The notes under the pieces were generated by a model, which saw only the letters and a program-made list of their open reading frames with translations, was not told the origin of the DNA and did no database searches. This document shows positions 47,201 to 60,417 of a DNA stretch of 64,000 bases, one piece after another. The position numbers and the translations under genes were made by a program. Within the stretch, counting starts at the first letter, position 1; the number at the start of each line of letters is the position of its first letter. The stretch is from positions 1-64,000 of the forward strand of contig JAMKCH010011823.1 in NCBI GenBank assembly GCA_023653785.1. The letters are read 5' to 3'. The DNA comes from Ophioderma brevispina (lineage: Eukaryota > Echinodermata > Ophiuroidea > Amphilepidida > Ophiodermatidae).

Positions 47201-49406
47201 CCCGGTGGCTATCCCATACGAAGATTCCCATCTGCAAAAACATGATCGTTCATCGTGGAGCAGCCATTGCGTTAATAAGTCTTCACTGGCTATGATTGTT
47301 TAATAGAATCCATCCCACTAGATTCCCAGCCCTCGTCCAATTTTGTTACATTGATGGGTATACAGACCCGTCAGTTCACAGTGTACTGCGGTTCCTCAAT
47401 ATATTGAAATCAATGTCCCATTGAGACCCCAGGTTCAGTGGGCACCAGCCTGGCTATGGTTTTGAGGCTGGCATTAATAAAATAAAAGCGGAAGCGGATG
47501 ATTTCCATCTGGTGTGCCTGAAGCTCTTCGGGTCTACAACATTAATTAGACATTGATAATGCCTCGTCTCTGACCAAGGCGCACTTTTGATACATATATC
47601 ATTAGCTGGAAGAAATTGCTGAGAGATTTCATTGATCTTTTCATGAATACACTTACATAATAGATGATTATATAATACTCTGTATTATAGAACTACTCCT
47701 AATTCTACACAAAAAGGCAATGTTTAAATTTTTTTTAAAATGTGCATGGATAAAAATTAATGGCACAATGCTATAGAATCATGATCTTATAAAATTCATA
47801 TATCAGGGAGTGTACCTTTGTTTTTGAGTAATGAAATTATGAATGTCTTCTCAAAATTCATGCAAACAGTTTTGCTCATATCTCCCCTAAGATACATTGT
47901 TAGGATTTCTATTTCCTTTTGACCAATGTATGTACTGTACTTTAAAAATGTCTATTATCTTCCAATTAATTTCTAATGAAGGTACAAGAAAATTTAAATC
48001 AACATTAGAAGTGAATGAAATTTTCACCCATGTTGACTTTAAATACCAATCAAGAATGCTTTTTATAGTATTGCCAACCTCGATTAAGCAATGAGAGAAA
48101 GGGTCACAATGAACATCCTAATCCTAGTAGTAACAACTTACAAGCCTGATCATTATAGTGTCAATCTGAGACAAATATATGGGCAGTTAATGAATAATGA
48201 ACACCCTTTTCTTTTTTCCAATCCCAGAATGTAGACCTTTTATAATCAATGTGAAATGGAATACTAGTTATCCTTTATTACCTTAAATTATCTTTGAATC
48301 AAGTACCCTTTCAAAGCAGATGCTACAAAATGCAAGATATCATTAAACCCACTCACTCTTCAAATGAATGAAACAATTTAGAGAACATCTCAATCCTTTT
48401 TATCCATAAATAAATGTTGCATTTCCCTCTTGCTTCTCCCCATCACATAATGGCAACAAACCCCTCCAACATGAATGAGCTTCTCCATCAACATTGATGT
48501 CTGTGTAAAGAATTGGAAAAAGCTTTCATTTCAGTGAAGGATATTGTTAACCAAGAGCATCAGGCTGCGCACGTGGGGCACATTTACCCCCTCCCCGTGG
48601 CCATGCGACCTTGCTTGCCCCATTTTTCATGTTAGCTCATTATGTACTGAATGGCATTCCCTATTGTGGGTTTCTTGTATCGCACAAAGTATATGCGAGG
48701 TGTAAAGCATACGCCTAGGGGCAACACACCCCTCCCATTAAAATGAGTATTGATATCAACTTGCATTAGTACCAGCAGGGTTTTAACGAAACAAAAGGCT
48801 CCAGCAACCGTGAACGCATTGATTATTGGTCAGGCAAGGGGCAATTTTTACCCAGAAATAGATCTTGCTAAAAGATATTGCAGGTAGATGAGTAGTGTGC
48901 AGCAGGGGAAAAGTGTACTAGACCATATCCTGGTAGATTTTATATTTATGTTGCAAGTACATAAGTCATAAACTGTGTTAACACATCATGCTTTGGCTAA
49001 GACTAGGCTTGTTTGTACTCATTTGAATGCGTTTTTCATGCTGATTCCAAATATGGTAATGAAATGTGAAAAAAAATGACAATTTGACAAAGAAAGTTGT
49101 ACAATTTTTAGCTTTGAGCAAACATAGTTGGCTGCAGGGGTTTAATAAAAAAAATATTGCATATTTTTTCACTGATTTTATTTCACGCTGATTTTATTTC
49201 AAACCAACTTTCTGCTCTTGTTGCATCTAAAATAATACAGAAGATTATACTAAGTCTCTACATGATTATTGAAAGCATTTATGCCAATATGACATACAGT
49301 ACAAGGGTAGCTGGTCTGAGATGTGTCACATAAAACTGTGTTTCCCCTTACATGCTTATGCCTCTTACCCATGCTCAATTATGCATGTTGCACTATGTGT
49401 TTTCAG
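44293..49406. other. No gene seen
   Basis: Five kilobases of AT-rich DNA with a G10 run near 46096 and a TAGGCCTA at 44983-44990. An acceptor/donor-flanked 45-base open stretch (45491-45535, ATTTCAG ... AAAG/GTAGAC) was noted but has no support. The segment 46700-47560 is richer in G and C than its surroundings and may be an old repeat that I do not recognise. Confidence 0.35.
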
Positions 49407-49538
49407 TGTCACCTAATAATGTCTGGAATCCTATGTCACATCAACCATGACAATGCTGACATGGCATGTACTACTGCTACTACCCAAGCCAAGAAACCCA
49501 GTCATCTTCCACTCAGAACCGCCAGAGGCTCGGAGTAA
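49407..49538 (+). CDS. Weak candidate terminal exon
   Basis: TGTGTTTTCAG precedes a frame reading CHLIMSGILCHINHDNADMA, then CTTATTQAKKPSHLPL and RTARGSE, then a stop. The base composition is somewhat higher in GC than the flanks. No partner exon and no family. Confidence 0.15.
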   Translation, partial: CHLIMSGILCHINHDNADMACTTATTQAKKPSHLPLRTARGSE

Positions 49539-50685
49539 ATTATTGCATACATTCCATTACGGTACATATTTTATGATTTTGTCATAAGTTTGCCGTTACA
49601 TGTTCACGCTTTCATGAATGCAGAATAGATAGTTTGAATTTCATTCTTTTATTTAATCGGATAGAAAGTCTTAATTTGTATATCCCCGTAAGGCTTATTT
49701 TCTTCCAACCACGGCTCGCAAGTAAGCTATTGAATGTGCAGCGCTTAGTAATTCTAGATAAAATTGTTAACTCTAAATTGAATTTGCATTGCAGGGAATC
49801 ACTTTTAGTCATTTCATTTTTAGTGTTATGGGTTAAATTTGTTATTATATATACTTTGGAAGGAAATTTTTCCTGCATACATTAAATTTTAATGTTAAGT
49901 ACTTCATTTTTGGGTGGTTTCAGTTTGGATTTTAGGCGAGGGTTGATTTTCTGGCTTGTATGTGTCTTCTCGTCTTTTGATGCAGACGCCTCCGTCTTGA
50001 GTAATTGGGCGTCATTAGGGGCTTGAGGTTTTGTCAATTTAAGGGGTTTAGAAACACTGCTAGGTTGACTTTAGAGAATGCTATGCCCTAAAGATAGCAA
50101 GTGTGAATGAGAATTCCAACAACTCTTGCTCTACATTTTGATATATTGGTAAAATTAAAAAGTGGAAGTACAGTTACAGCGAGTACCCATGTGTAAAAAG
50201 CAGCACACATGCAAAACGCATAATGAATGCTGCTAGTTCTGTCTAGCTTTCCGTTGTACCGACTCCGGGGGTTCAATAACCATTTTGTGTTTTCCAATAG
50301 CTCTATTTTTAGCGATTTGATAACACTTGTGGTATAAGCACACATTATTTTCAGGGGAAGATGGCATGTGTGATCTGATGAATAGGGATTTATGAAGCTT
50401 AGATAACAAATTGGGCTGAATCAATTAATCTGTGTGGCGAGGAGCAGTTGATAACGGGCCTGTTTTAATTTTGCTGCCATACATAATTTAGTTGGTATAA
50501 TGAGAGTTTAATCAATTTGGCTAGTAGGGCTACAAAAATAATAATTTTAAATAAGCTTTTAGAGCCAGTATCATGAAAATAAGGCTCTCTGTGTACAGAG
50601 CAAATATTCTCAAGTGTCCAATATGCTGAAAGAGGTGGTTCAAACATGACTCGCGATAAAATATAATAATCTAGAGAGCATAGGT
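49539..50685. other. No gene seen
   Basis: AT-rich. Complementary open frames at 49612-49885 are mutual shadows. Confidence 0.4.
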
Positions 50686-51015
50686 GTCAATTCTGGGGGA
50701 TACCCCAGTATTTTAAAAAGGGGGATGGTCAATACGATCATCCCCCCCCCACATTGTTGATGCCCGTTCATGTGTTTTTGACCAAAATAACCTCATATTT
50801 TACCGTAATAGTTAAGAAATGGTAAAGTTCTGTACGCTTTACGTGCATTTTGTTCTAATTACAATTACATTTAACAATTTTAGGTTCTAAATGGCAAAAT
50901 TTTTAGCACCCTTCACACGCACATGTGCTAATAACGGATCTTGTCAGCAAACCCTGTTTCATTCATAAATTTTCATCAACCCCATCCCCCCTCCCCCCAA
51001 TGTTAAAAATAAATT
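50686..51015 (-). repeat. Dispersed repeat family II, copy 2
   Basis: The reverse complement of this segment matches 6450-6900 (see shared strings there). This copy lacks the ~130-base middle segment. A C10 run (50742) and a CCCCTCCCCCC block near 50990 lie close to its two ends. Confidence 0.75.
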
Positions 51016-53059
51016 TATGCTACTGATAGAAAAAAAGATGCTAAATCCAAAGGTCATAAAATGTTTACTTCACTCAGTGTCTGCAATAACAACTGTTAAA
51101 AAACAATGGGGATGATTGATTTTCTGTTAGCTTGGACAGAATTAAATATTAAAGGAACATTACAAAATCCACAGCCTCATCACTGGACTTGCATAAAAAT
51201 GATATTTACCATGTGAATAGCTGGCCTGAGTAGGTGCCCAATCTCACCTGCAGATTCAGTTCTTCAAGATTTTGTATTTTCTTTCCTTAAAGAGATCAAT
51301 TGCAGTGCAGGGCCTTTTGAGGGCAGAAATGATCTTTTGCTCGTAAATGAAAACTAATTCAAACAAAAGACCACCCAATTTGTTTCTGATTTTAAAATGT
51401 TCCCATAAAGACACCATTTAAAAAATCGAGTTCGTATCTTTCTAATATCCTGAATTTTGCTATTTACACTGGCTGCAGCTCTAAGGAAACAAATTTGCAA
51501 TCAAATTAACACCTCTCACTTAGAGACCCATGTTATTTTGCAAGACACATCCTATTAAAGATGCACTATCTGATAACATAGACTCCTATAAATTTTCATT
51601 TAAAAATGTTGTACACCCGATTTAACTGTAGAATTTCATCTACCATTCAATATGTAAGTAGCAATTAATGCATAATGGCCCAAAGACTGATGTGCATATA
51701 ATTTCTGGTAATCGTAAACAAAGCACATGTTTAAACAAATCTGCCAAAACATTCTGCAGGTATGTGTTGAAAAATACAAGCTTTCCAATGGTACCTAAAT
51801 CTCACATTTAGTTTTTGTATCCCTGGATCTTGCATCTACGCTGCTGTGTAGATTTTTGAAATTTTTGTAAACATTTGTTTTTTTGCAGAGCTGTACATGC
51901 CACTAGTCATGGGAAATTGAAGTACCTCCCCTCCAATCTATGAATTCTGCAACTGTAAATAAGTAACATTTGTAAACTACCATCGATACCTTGACCATCT
52001 TTGTGAAGAAACTGAGAAACCAAACTTGGTCCATGCATCACTAAATGTTGGCTGTGGTTAGATCTAGTAAACATGGCAACTTTTTCCTGAAGATTAGAAT
52101 TTGGGTGTTGACAGAATTTGTGTTGGAAATGTCAAACTTCCAGGTTTTCCCCTATAGTAGCTTTTGAGGAAGAAAACATTTTGAGGTACCCTGGGAACCA
52201 ACTATACATACACATTGTGGATGCAGTCAATGTAATTTTGTCTGTCATTTTAGGAAGTCGGGCCTAGTTTGTTACTTTTATGACCGGAAACCCACAACCT
52301 CAACAATGAGCCAAAGGGAAATTGGGTCAAAACCCGGTGCTTCCAAGTATAACATCCGCCAATTTTATCTCGAGTTAAAAACGTTAATTTGGTTTCCTGG
52401 AAACGTGAGAGTAAGGGAATGGGGGTTTCCCAGAGTTAGCATGGTTGTCTGATGGAATAACAGTTGTAGATTATAAAGAGATAAACATTTTTTTAAAGAG
52501 AACATTTGCAATATGAGTGGTTAAATTGGTATAGCGTAGAGCAGCTGTGTCTTGTATGTAATGAACTTTCCCATTGCAAAAGGCCCTGCGAGAAAAACAG
52601 GCCTAGAAACACAAATCAGTACCTGAGCAGACTGTAATTTGTGGCAGTTAGTGGTTAAAACAGGTTACCATGGTGACGAGGTGAAAATATGCGGAATTTA
52701 AGAAGATGATGCGGTTGTAACATTTGCTGATAGATAGGAGGTATTCAAGCAAACAATTGTACACACACACTCATGTGCAACCAAAAGAGATTTGCGAGGG
52801 GCTTTTAATTTCTGCCATTGGTTGTATGCCGATTATCTTCTTAAAGTCCTGGCTTAAAGGGAAGGGGCATATGACCCCCTCCCCCAGTTCTACTGCCTAT
52901 GTGTACACCATGTTGAGGGTAGCTTATATTACTGTTGAATTTTAAATACTGATACTTGAAGGGTATTCCAAAAAAATGTACCCTGAAAGTGCCCCCCTTC
53001 CCGGGAGGCTTTTAGTGTTCTTGTTAAATTGGCCATAATTCAGTCAATTGAGAAGTAAA
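51016..53059. other. No gene seen
   Basis: AT-rich DNA; an acceptor-like TGTTTTTTTGCAG at 51879-51891 is followed by a stop within 11 codons in the frames checked. Confidence 0.4.
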
Positions 53060-53375
53060 TTAAAGGTGCTTGTTCCGATTTGTGTCTACATGTATCATGT
53101 TCTGTACTTCACATGAGAGCCTAACACTTGCATACCCTGACCCCAAAGTATCGTGGGAATCAAACTTGCGGTTTTAACGGTAGAAGTAATGGCAAATGGT
53201 TAACCATTAAAACATCATTATTTTATCTCTATCTTGGGGAAAGAAATGGATTTGAAAGCTAAAATTCAGTACGACAATCAGAAAAATTCTGCCTTTCATA
53301 TGATTTCAAAATTGATACTACTTCCAGGTAAATCAGGGGGGCCCAAAAAGAATTGGAACAAGCATTTTTAAATGG
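53060..53375 (+). repeat. Dispersed repeat family I, copy 2
   Basis: Aligns with copies at 4839-5180 and 57555-57900. This copy keeps GGTTAACCATTAAAA and AATCAGGGGGGCCCAAAA. It is more diverged in the ATTCCGG region. Confidence 0.75.
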
Positions 53376-54014
53376 TGTTTATGATTTTAAAGAAGATTTA
53401 GTATTCATTGTTAAAATGAAAACCACCAATTTGCATACATGTTGAAGACCTCCAAATTGGAAAACACTTAGGTACTTTTTTCTGGGGACCAACATGTACC
53501 TAATCGTAATACATAGGTCAGTTTTTGTTGCATATATTCTTCAGTGTGTTGGCAATTGATTATTCAAATAAATACAAAGTGAAAGTTCTGGCTAAAGTGC
53601 TTGAAGCCATATCATAATATCAACCAAACAAGATCCACAGTGCCAAAAATTTGATCAGTTCTTTTAAAGGAACTCTGGAAGTACTTGTAGCACTTGAACT
53701 TGCATCTATGAATAAGCTGAGGAGAACAGTCATCCTGGACTTAGAGGGGAGTTGATTTTGGAGAGAAAAACAACATCAGTTTTGGAGATCTACTGACAAT
53801 TCTAGTAAATTGAGTTTTTTTAAGGGATCTAAATGATACATTAGGTATATTGGGAATGTAATGAAAATTTGAGCATCACTTTCGGTTAAATAAGGGCCAA
53901 AACTGTTTTGAACACGATTTTCCAACATGTGGCAATGAATAAGGTAAAACATATATTGTCTAAGATAGCAACCATGCAAACTACAATATTATTATTTCAT
54001 TCAATTTTTTGTGT
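53376..54014. other. No gene seen
   Basis: AT-rich, featureless. Confidence 0.4.
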
Positions 54015-54215
54015 TGCCTACTATTCGCTGTAGAAGTGCCACGTAACGGGATTCGTTGCCCCAGCAATCGGTCCAAGCAAATCACAGGGCACAGGACACA
54101 TGCTACAAAATGAAAAGTTTGAATTCCCCGCACTTTAAGCCTTGTGATTTGTTTGGACCGATTGCTGAGGCAATGTATCATATTAGGTGGCACTTCTACA
54201 GGGAATTGCAGGAAG
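54015..54215 (+). mobile_element. Foldback MITE (~175-200 bp)
   Basis: The perfect outer arms CTGTAGAAGTGCCAC (54028-54042) and GTGGCACTTCTACAG (54187-54201) enclose a second perfect pair, CAGCAATCGGTCCAA (54062-54076) and TTGGACCGATTGCTG (54153-54167). Pairing extends through AAATCAC/GTGATTT to a loop of ~60 bases. Open frames on both strands here are by-products of the palindrome. Confidence 0.88.
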
Positions 54216-55363
54216 ACATATACATGTATGTAATTTATTCAGGTTCTATTTATTAGTCATGAAACTAATCTCTTATACCGTCTGTGCGTACATGGATGTG
54301 TAAATTAAAAAAAAAACACAAATCTTCTGGACCTTCTCTAAAAAAAAGGTTAAATAACTGAATGATTGTAATTACAATCCCTGGAAATAAGTTTTAATAA
54401 AGGATCATGGCTACATACCATAAGTATACAAAGTTTTCCCATCCTCATTGAGAGAATCTTACAAAATAGCGCTGCTATTTTGCTGGAATTGGGGACTCGG
54501 ATTCACCTCTCTTAATTAATTAATCCCTTTGTTACACACTATTTGACCTGCTTGTTGTGGTTTCAGCTCATAAAGTTAAGCCTATTTCATCACTTTATAT
54601 ATCTGCAGCATTGAGTATTTAATACTGGAATTGAAAAACTCACCTGTGCTCAAAGCTAAAAATAACATTGTCCACTGTAATCATGACATGGCGACCTAGT
54701 GACTCACACTGTTCTGCTTTTAATATTTGTTACCGTATATAATATCGAGTAGAGAATGTTCAAAGCAAAGTATACCCCTAGGGGTATTTTGTGATAAAAT
54801 AAAGAGTAGTGAATACTGTTACCTACATGCAGATAGCTGATATTCCATTTGCGATCTTCCATTTTGCTAGAAATAATAAAACAATCACAGATAAAGATGA
54901 AATTCACTCCTAGAAAGGTGGGTCCCATGTATAGCTTTATTTAATAGATATAGCACTATTGCTGGTATCTGTCATTTATTTTGATGTGTTCTCGGATCAT
55001 AAAAAATTCTCTACAATATTACTTTTGGGATAAACCACAATTATGCAAGAGGTAAATACAAATTGAAAATTTGTTATATTAGCTTATAAGTCGGGGATAA
55101 GTGTGGCAACTTCATAAAACTACTTTAAAGTGGGAAAATTACCAAATTAAGTATGGAAATTTGTCATAACCATCTCACAATTGACAGCGTATGGTGAACT
55201 CAAACTGTACTCTAAACAGCTGATTGTGCTACACACCAGAACAAAATAAACAATCAAACATATGTGGAGGTCAAGAACTGTGCACAATGTCATGCTCAAA
55301 AATCTGAATTTAATTGCAGAGAAAGGTTTTTCGATCTTGTCAGAATGTTTTTACCGTGTTGTT
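54216..55363. other. No gene seen
   Basis: AT-rich, featureless apart from palindromic AGTATACCCCTAGGGGTATTTT near 54768-54790 (TACCCCTAGGGGTA). Confidence 0.45.
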
Positions 55364-55706
55364 CCTAATAAAATAAACGCCCATGCTCTAATAAATGCCC
55401 CCTACGATTTTTTGATAAAACAATTCAGAAATGCTTAACTTACCCTAAATCACCATGATTTAAGATGGCCGACTGTCGGAATCCTTATCATAATCGTGTT
55501 TGTTATCAATGCTTTCTACACAGTACAAAGTGCTGTTCGTGGATATCATGTGGGGTATAATGACCTCTGGACCCCCAAAAAAGTTTTTTTTATCTTTTAA
55601 TAAACATGTAAGGTGATTTTGCGGGATTTTTGACTATTCCATTTTTGAACTGTAAAGACGTCTCCCCTTTTTGACACTGGCACTCGCCCCCAGGGCGTTT
55701 ATTAGG
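55350..55706 (+). mobile_element. Probable TIR element (CCTAATAAACGCCC ends)
   Basis: TTCCTAATAAAATAAACGCCC on the left faces GGGCGTTTATTAGGACAA on the right, giving arms of 15-18 bp. The words CTAATAAATGCCCCC and GCACTCGCCCCCAGGGCG extend the terminal similarity. No ORF and no clear target duplication. Confidence 0.55.
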
Positions 55707-57554
55707 ACAATATGGGTATACACATTTAGCAAATTCTAAAATTAGATAGAATGTACTGTTTTATCTTTAATATATCGATTTCAGAAGCATCTGCAGTTAT
55801 ATTAGCACAAAGATACCAGTACATGGATTTTATTTTTTCTGATATACTGGATTAGCAAATCACTGCTTATCCCTTTAAGTTTATATTTTAGCTGGAAGGT
55901 TTACAGTGAGCACTAAGTGGTTGGTTTTCTTTGTTTAAAAAAACATTATATGGAAGGACAATAAGCAAATTTGTGATATGAAATATTCAATAATATGTAC
56001 TCACATTGACATTCAATGCAGGGCGGCAACACTTTGATCACAGTTTAGTGCAGGGAGCAAGCTGGGAGTGTTGGGAGATAATTATAACTGCAGCGCTGAT
56101 AAAGGCAAGGATTTTTGATACATCTAATTTTAGTGTCTTAAAGGCCACATTTTCCCGGCTCTTTCATATACACCGTTCTGTATGCCGTTTCAATAAGATG
56201 AGTGTTATCAAATAAAATGTATCATATTATGTCTACTTGTAGCTTTGAATTGATACCAAATTGATTGTAACCGTAGGGTCTGATGGAATACAAGACCGCT
56301 TTTATCAAGCTTTCGATCATCAAATCCGCACTTTTCTTCTCCAGCATATTTGGATACTCCAGAATTACCTAGTGTGCATACATAATTATAGCCTTATATT
56401 ACCCCATTAACACCTCCGAGCTAGCTATATGCAGCTGAATTGCCCTAGGTTTAACACCTATGTCATGTCAGTGCTTTGAAGATGGATTTTTACAACTTGC
56501 TATAATGACCAGGCAGTGACCACAGCCAGTCATTAGGGAACCTAACCCTAGCCAGTCACCTCGGCTATTTGTAATCATTTTTGTAATTATTTTGACCAGT
56601 TTCCACATTTATTGAAAGCAATATATTCATAAATGTGATAAAATCTGTACCGTTCTTGCTTCAGAATTTGTAATTTTGAGTCAAGTCAGATAGCCTGTAA
56701 TTGTTAATTGTATACCGGCACTCCTCAAAAAGGCTGTTAGCTCTGCGCAGACAGACCTCCGACTTCTTCATTTAACAAGCTTGTTGTCTAGTGAACCATA
56801 GCTCAATTGTGTAAATTTGCATGCACTAGGCCCTATAGCGCCAGCAACATCAAAAAGCAAGGGCCTAGTCCTTATGCAATATGAATGCCGAGACAGGGAA
56901 CCAGGTTAGAATTCCAGGACTATACATTTAGGTTTAAAAACTAAGAATTAAAATTTGAACGGAATTTGGAATGAGCTTTTCCAGGATTTTTTTTTCTTTG
57001 AGATTGGAATTTCAGTGGTTGTCATACAATGTGGGCCCGGTACCCGCCGTATGAGCTAGTGGCATATTGAGTTTAAAAGCTAGAAAACAGGCTAATTCCC
57101 ATATTGCTTCCAAATTCTATACAAATTACAAGTTTAAGGATTTTAATTTAACAAATCTTGTTTGCTTTAGGATTTTTCCTATTTTTGGATTATTATTCAA
57201 TGAGTACATGAGATAGTGGAGATCACAGGTTAACAAAAAAGGAAATAAAAATGCTTAAAATCATGTGAAAATGTCTGTGTAACCAAGTACTGGGTAAAGG
57301 GGGGGGGGGGTATATTTACGCCGAGGAGATTGGAGGATTTCAATAAGACAATAAGAAAAATGTAACAAGAGAGGTAACATGAAAAATTCCATAAAGAAGA
57401 GGGGGGAATCATGAAACTTCTTAAGCTGAAATAGTCCCAGATCCTCCAGCCATAAATAAGAACCACTCCCTAAGGCAGCCTCTTCTGGAGTTGAACTTGT
57501 CATTTTCGAAGAAGCCAATGCAGAGGAGGAGGGGTAGATTTGTCCATGTAGTCT
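55707..57554. other. No gene seen; one small hairpin
   Basis: At 56817-56879 the arms TTGCAT...CTAGGCCCT and AGGGCCTAG...ATGCAA form a stem around a 25-base loop. A G11 run lies near 57300. The open frames on the minus strand at 57230-57688 overlap and are not convincing. Confidence 0.4.
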
Positions 57555-57900
57555 ACTGTTTTTAAAGGTGCTGTTCTGATATTTCTCTTGGTTCTCACCT
57601 TGCTATGAGAGCCTGACACGTGCACATACACCCAATCAAATACCATGGGAAACCAACTTCGTGTGATGGTAGAAGCCAATATGCACATTCAAAGATCTAT
57701 TAATAATGTGTAATATTGATAGTTAACCATTAATTTGTTGGGTTTTTTTATTTTTGGAATGAATGGATTTAAGGGCTCAAATTTCAGGACGACCAATGAG
57801 AAAAATACGCCTTCTGATATCAAAATCGAATCGACCTATTCCGGAGTCGGGTAATCAGGGGGGTCCCAAAATCGATCGGAACACGCACCTTGAAAAAAGA
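57555..57900 (+). repeat. Dispersed repeat family I, copy 3
   Basis: Third copy of the family at 4839-5180 and 53060-53375. It has well-kept ATGAGAGCCTGACACGTGCA, GGGAAACCAACTTCG, TTTCAGGACGACCAATGAG, CCTTCTGATATCAAAATCGA, ATTCCGGAGTCGGG and GGGGGGTCCCAAAATCGATC. It looks the least decayed of the three. Confidence 0.8.
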
Positions 57901-60413
57901 TTGATCATAAAAGCTTGATGCATCAGATGGTTCTAAAAGGGATTTGTGCATATATTTTAGTAAATTTAAATATTGTTCGCTTGTATTGTCAATCATATTT
58001 GAAACTAAAATAAAAAAAATTAATAAAAAATGAAGTTTTATTTTATGAAATGCAATATATTAAAGAGTTCAGCTTTGGTCATGGTACTAAATCTGCACAG
58101 ATACCAAGTATGGGTATATATTTTCTATTTTTAAAAATTTAGCCAACGAAAACTTAGATTGTAATGATGAATTAACCTTGCCATTTCAATACCGATGACT
58201 CTTGTATGTCAATGTTATTTAGCACGCAAGTTAGTAGCTGTTAAGATGGCTTCAAAACCAATGACCTTAGAAGAGGCTTTTTTGGACTCCAATTAAATGG
58301 TTTTTCATGCTGATTCTCAGTATGCATAAAAATGCATAATTGGAATTTGTGAAGGGAAAAAACAGGTTTTTTCATGTTTGAACATTTTATGCGTTGTAGT
58401 GTTCACTATAAGATGAAACATGCATCTTTTACATTGAGATAAACCTAGGGGAAGACCAAGGTCATAATGCAACTCTAGGGTAAAGATACTATAGTAGCTA
58501 TAGTGTAGTTTGGCACAACTTGGAGGCATCTATTCGACAAAATGTGAGAAGATAAATGAGAAAAGAAGGGGTCATGTTCAACCTACACTGAACCGGTATA
58601 GTCGCCTGCAGGTCACAGACCTTGAGATTTAAACTTAAAGAAATGTGCACACAGAGTAATACTTTTAAAATTTAACTCAAGAGGTGGGTAAATATTAATG
58701 AACGTGTTGAGTCACATAATCTGTGGTCATCATAGTGGAATTTTTGTCATACGGATCCGCAATAATAACTTCATGCCAGAACAGAAAAATAAAAGAATTA
58801 AAGGGCTGGACGTGGGGCATGTTTATTTCTTTGTGTTCAATTGAAGGATGCTGATGCTACAGGTTATGTGAAAATGATAAAAAATAGTTGAAGAGAATGA
58901 TGTAAAATAGTTTTATTTTAGTGTGTAGTAGGAGGATTTTTTTGTGCAGCAGGGAAGGGAAATGGCCTGTTTAGTGAATTCACAGGCTCGGCTTCAGGGA
59001 ACCCCAGCAGCTAGCAGAACCATAAACGTTGAAATGGCATCCAAAACCGTTGATTTGTAGTAGTGATTGGGTACTTCCACCGACGTAAATGACGTCAGGT
59101 GATTGCATTGATTCAGCCATCGTTTTCACGCCTTAAAGCTAGCTACCTAGTTCTCGACCTGCTGATCATGTACATGAAAGAAATCTACTTGTAAAACAGT
59201 AGTGGTACAGGTACTTTGAATATGTGCATAAAAATAATAATTTATGAAGAGTATGATGGGTTTTTTTTTTCCAGTGCTGCAATCAAATGACCAGCTGTCT
59301 TCACAGAAGTGAATTAAAGCCTTCATATAACATTTCTGATTGGGCCCCGGGGGGCTAGGGCCTCTACCTCATATGTCGTTCCCCCCAATTCGATTAAAGG
59401 GATTACGTGATCCACATCCTATCCCCTGACTTACCTCAAAAGTGGGATTTTTATCTCATCTGAGACGTGGACGAGTATTAGTATGTGTGCCTATCTTATG
59501 TGAAAATTTGATTGGTTTTGAAGGAATTCAAAGTTTTGTATTTTCTCTTTGTAAATGGACAAAATTACCACCACAGCGACCATCGGGCACGTGATGATTG
59601 CAAACATTTGCGCATATACATCCAAAATGACACCATCCGAATCAACTAAATTTTGGAAAAATGACCTTTTCTCTGCGATATCTAGGGAACCATAAACAAA
59701 AAATGGGTGCTGGATCAAAAATGTACCTTAATCAGTGAAAAATGCAGCTTCCAAATCTTTAAGCTTCAAGCCCTCTTCAGCCTTACCAGGCTACCACCGT
59801 TCTTACCATGTTAGTCTTTGGCTTAAAAAGTACATTAAGTTCATTCTGGACAATTATATTACTTTGGGGTGTCTGGTTCAATTTGAGCAAGGATCTACTC
59901 AAAATCAAATGATTGCAATACTAGGATATTTTCAAGGATACTAATATTCAATTAAAAATTATGGATTCAATGAAGTAGAACTAGAAGTGCCACCTTCGTG
60001 TTAATGTTGGTTGTGTGTGAAATTTCACCACTTCCGGATCCAATTGCACATTTAATGGTTCTTGCCATTGGATTGAGGATTTCCGATGTTTGTCTGTCTA
60101 AAATCGGTAGAATATTTTGGTTTCCTCACCGGGGGTTTTGGTCATCGACATAAAATGGTAGGTGTGCTATTCAATTCAAAAAGGTGCCGAGAGTTAAAAT
60201 AATGGCTAACTATATTAGGTTTGCTATTATCAAAACCACATGGTATGATTAATAGATGGGTTGAAAACAGCTATTACACAACAGGATGTGTCGAGATGCA
60301 ATGATTAAGTCCCACCAAGTCTGCCTCGCTGGCACCATGTTGCTACCTAACAACCTTTGGGTGATTGCAGTGGGCTAAGATGGCTAGGTATTGTTGCAAG
60401 GTGGCCAGTGTGA
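57901..60413. other. No gene seen
   Basis: AT-rich sequence. A GC palindrome GGGCCCCGGGGGGCTAGGGCC lies near 59342, and ATTAAAGGGATTACGTGATCC near 59391 may be another element end without a partner. Confidence 0.35.
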
Positions 60414-60417
60414 TTAA

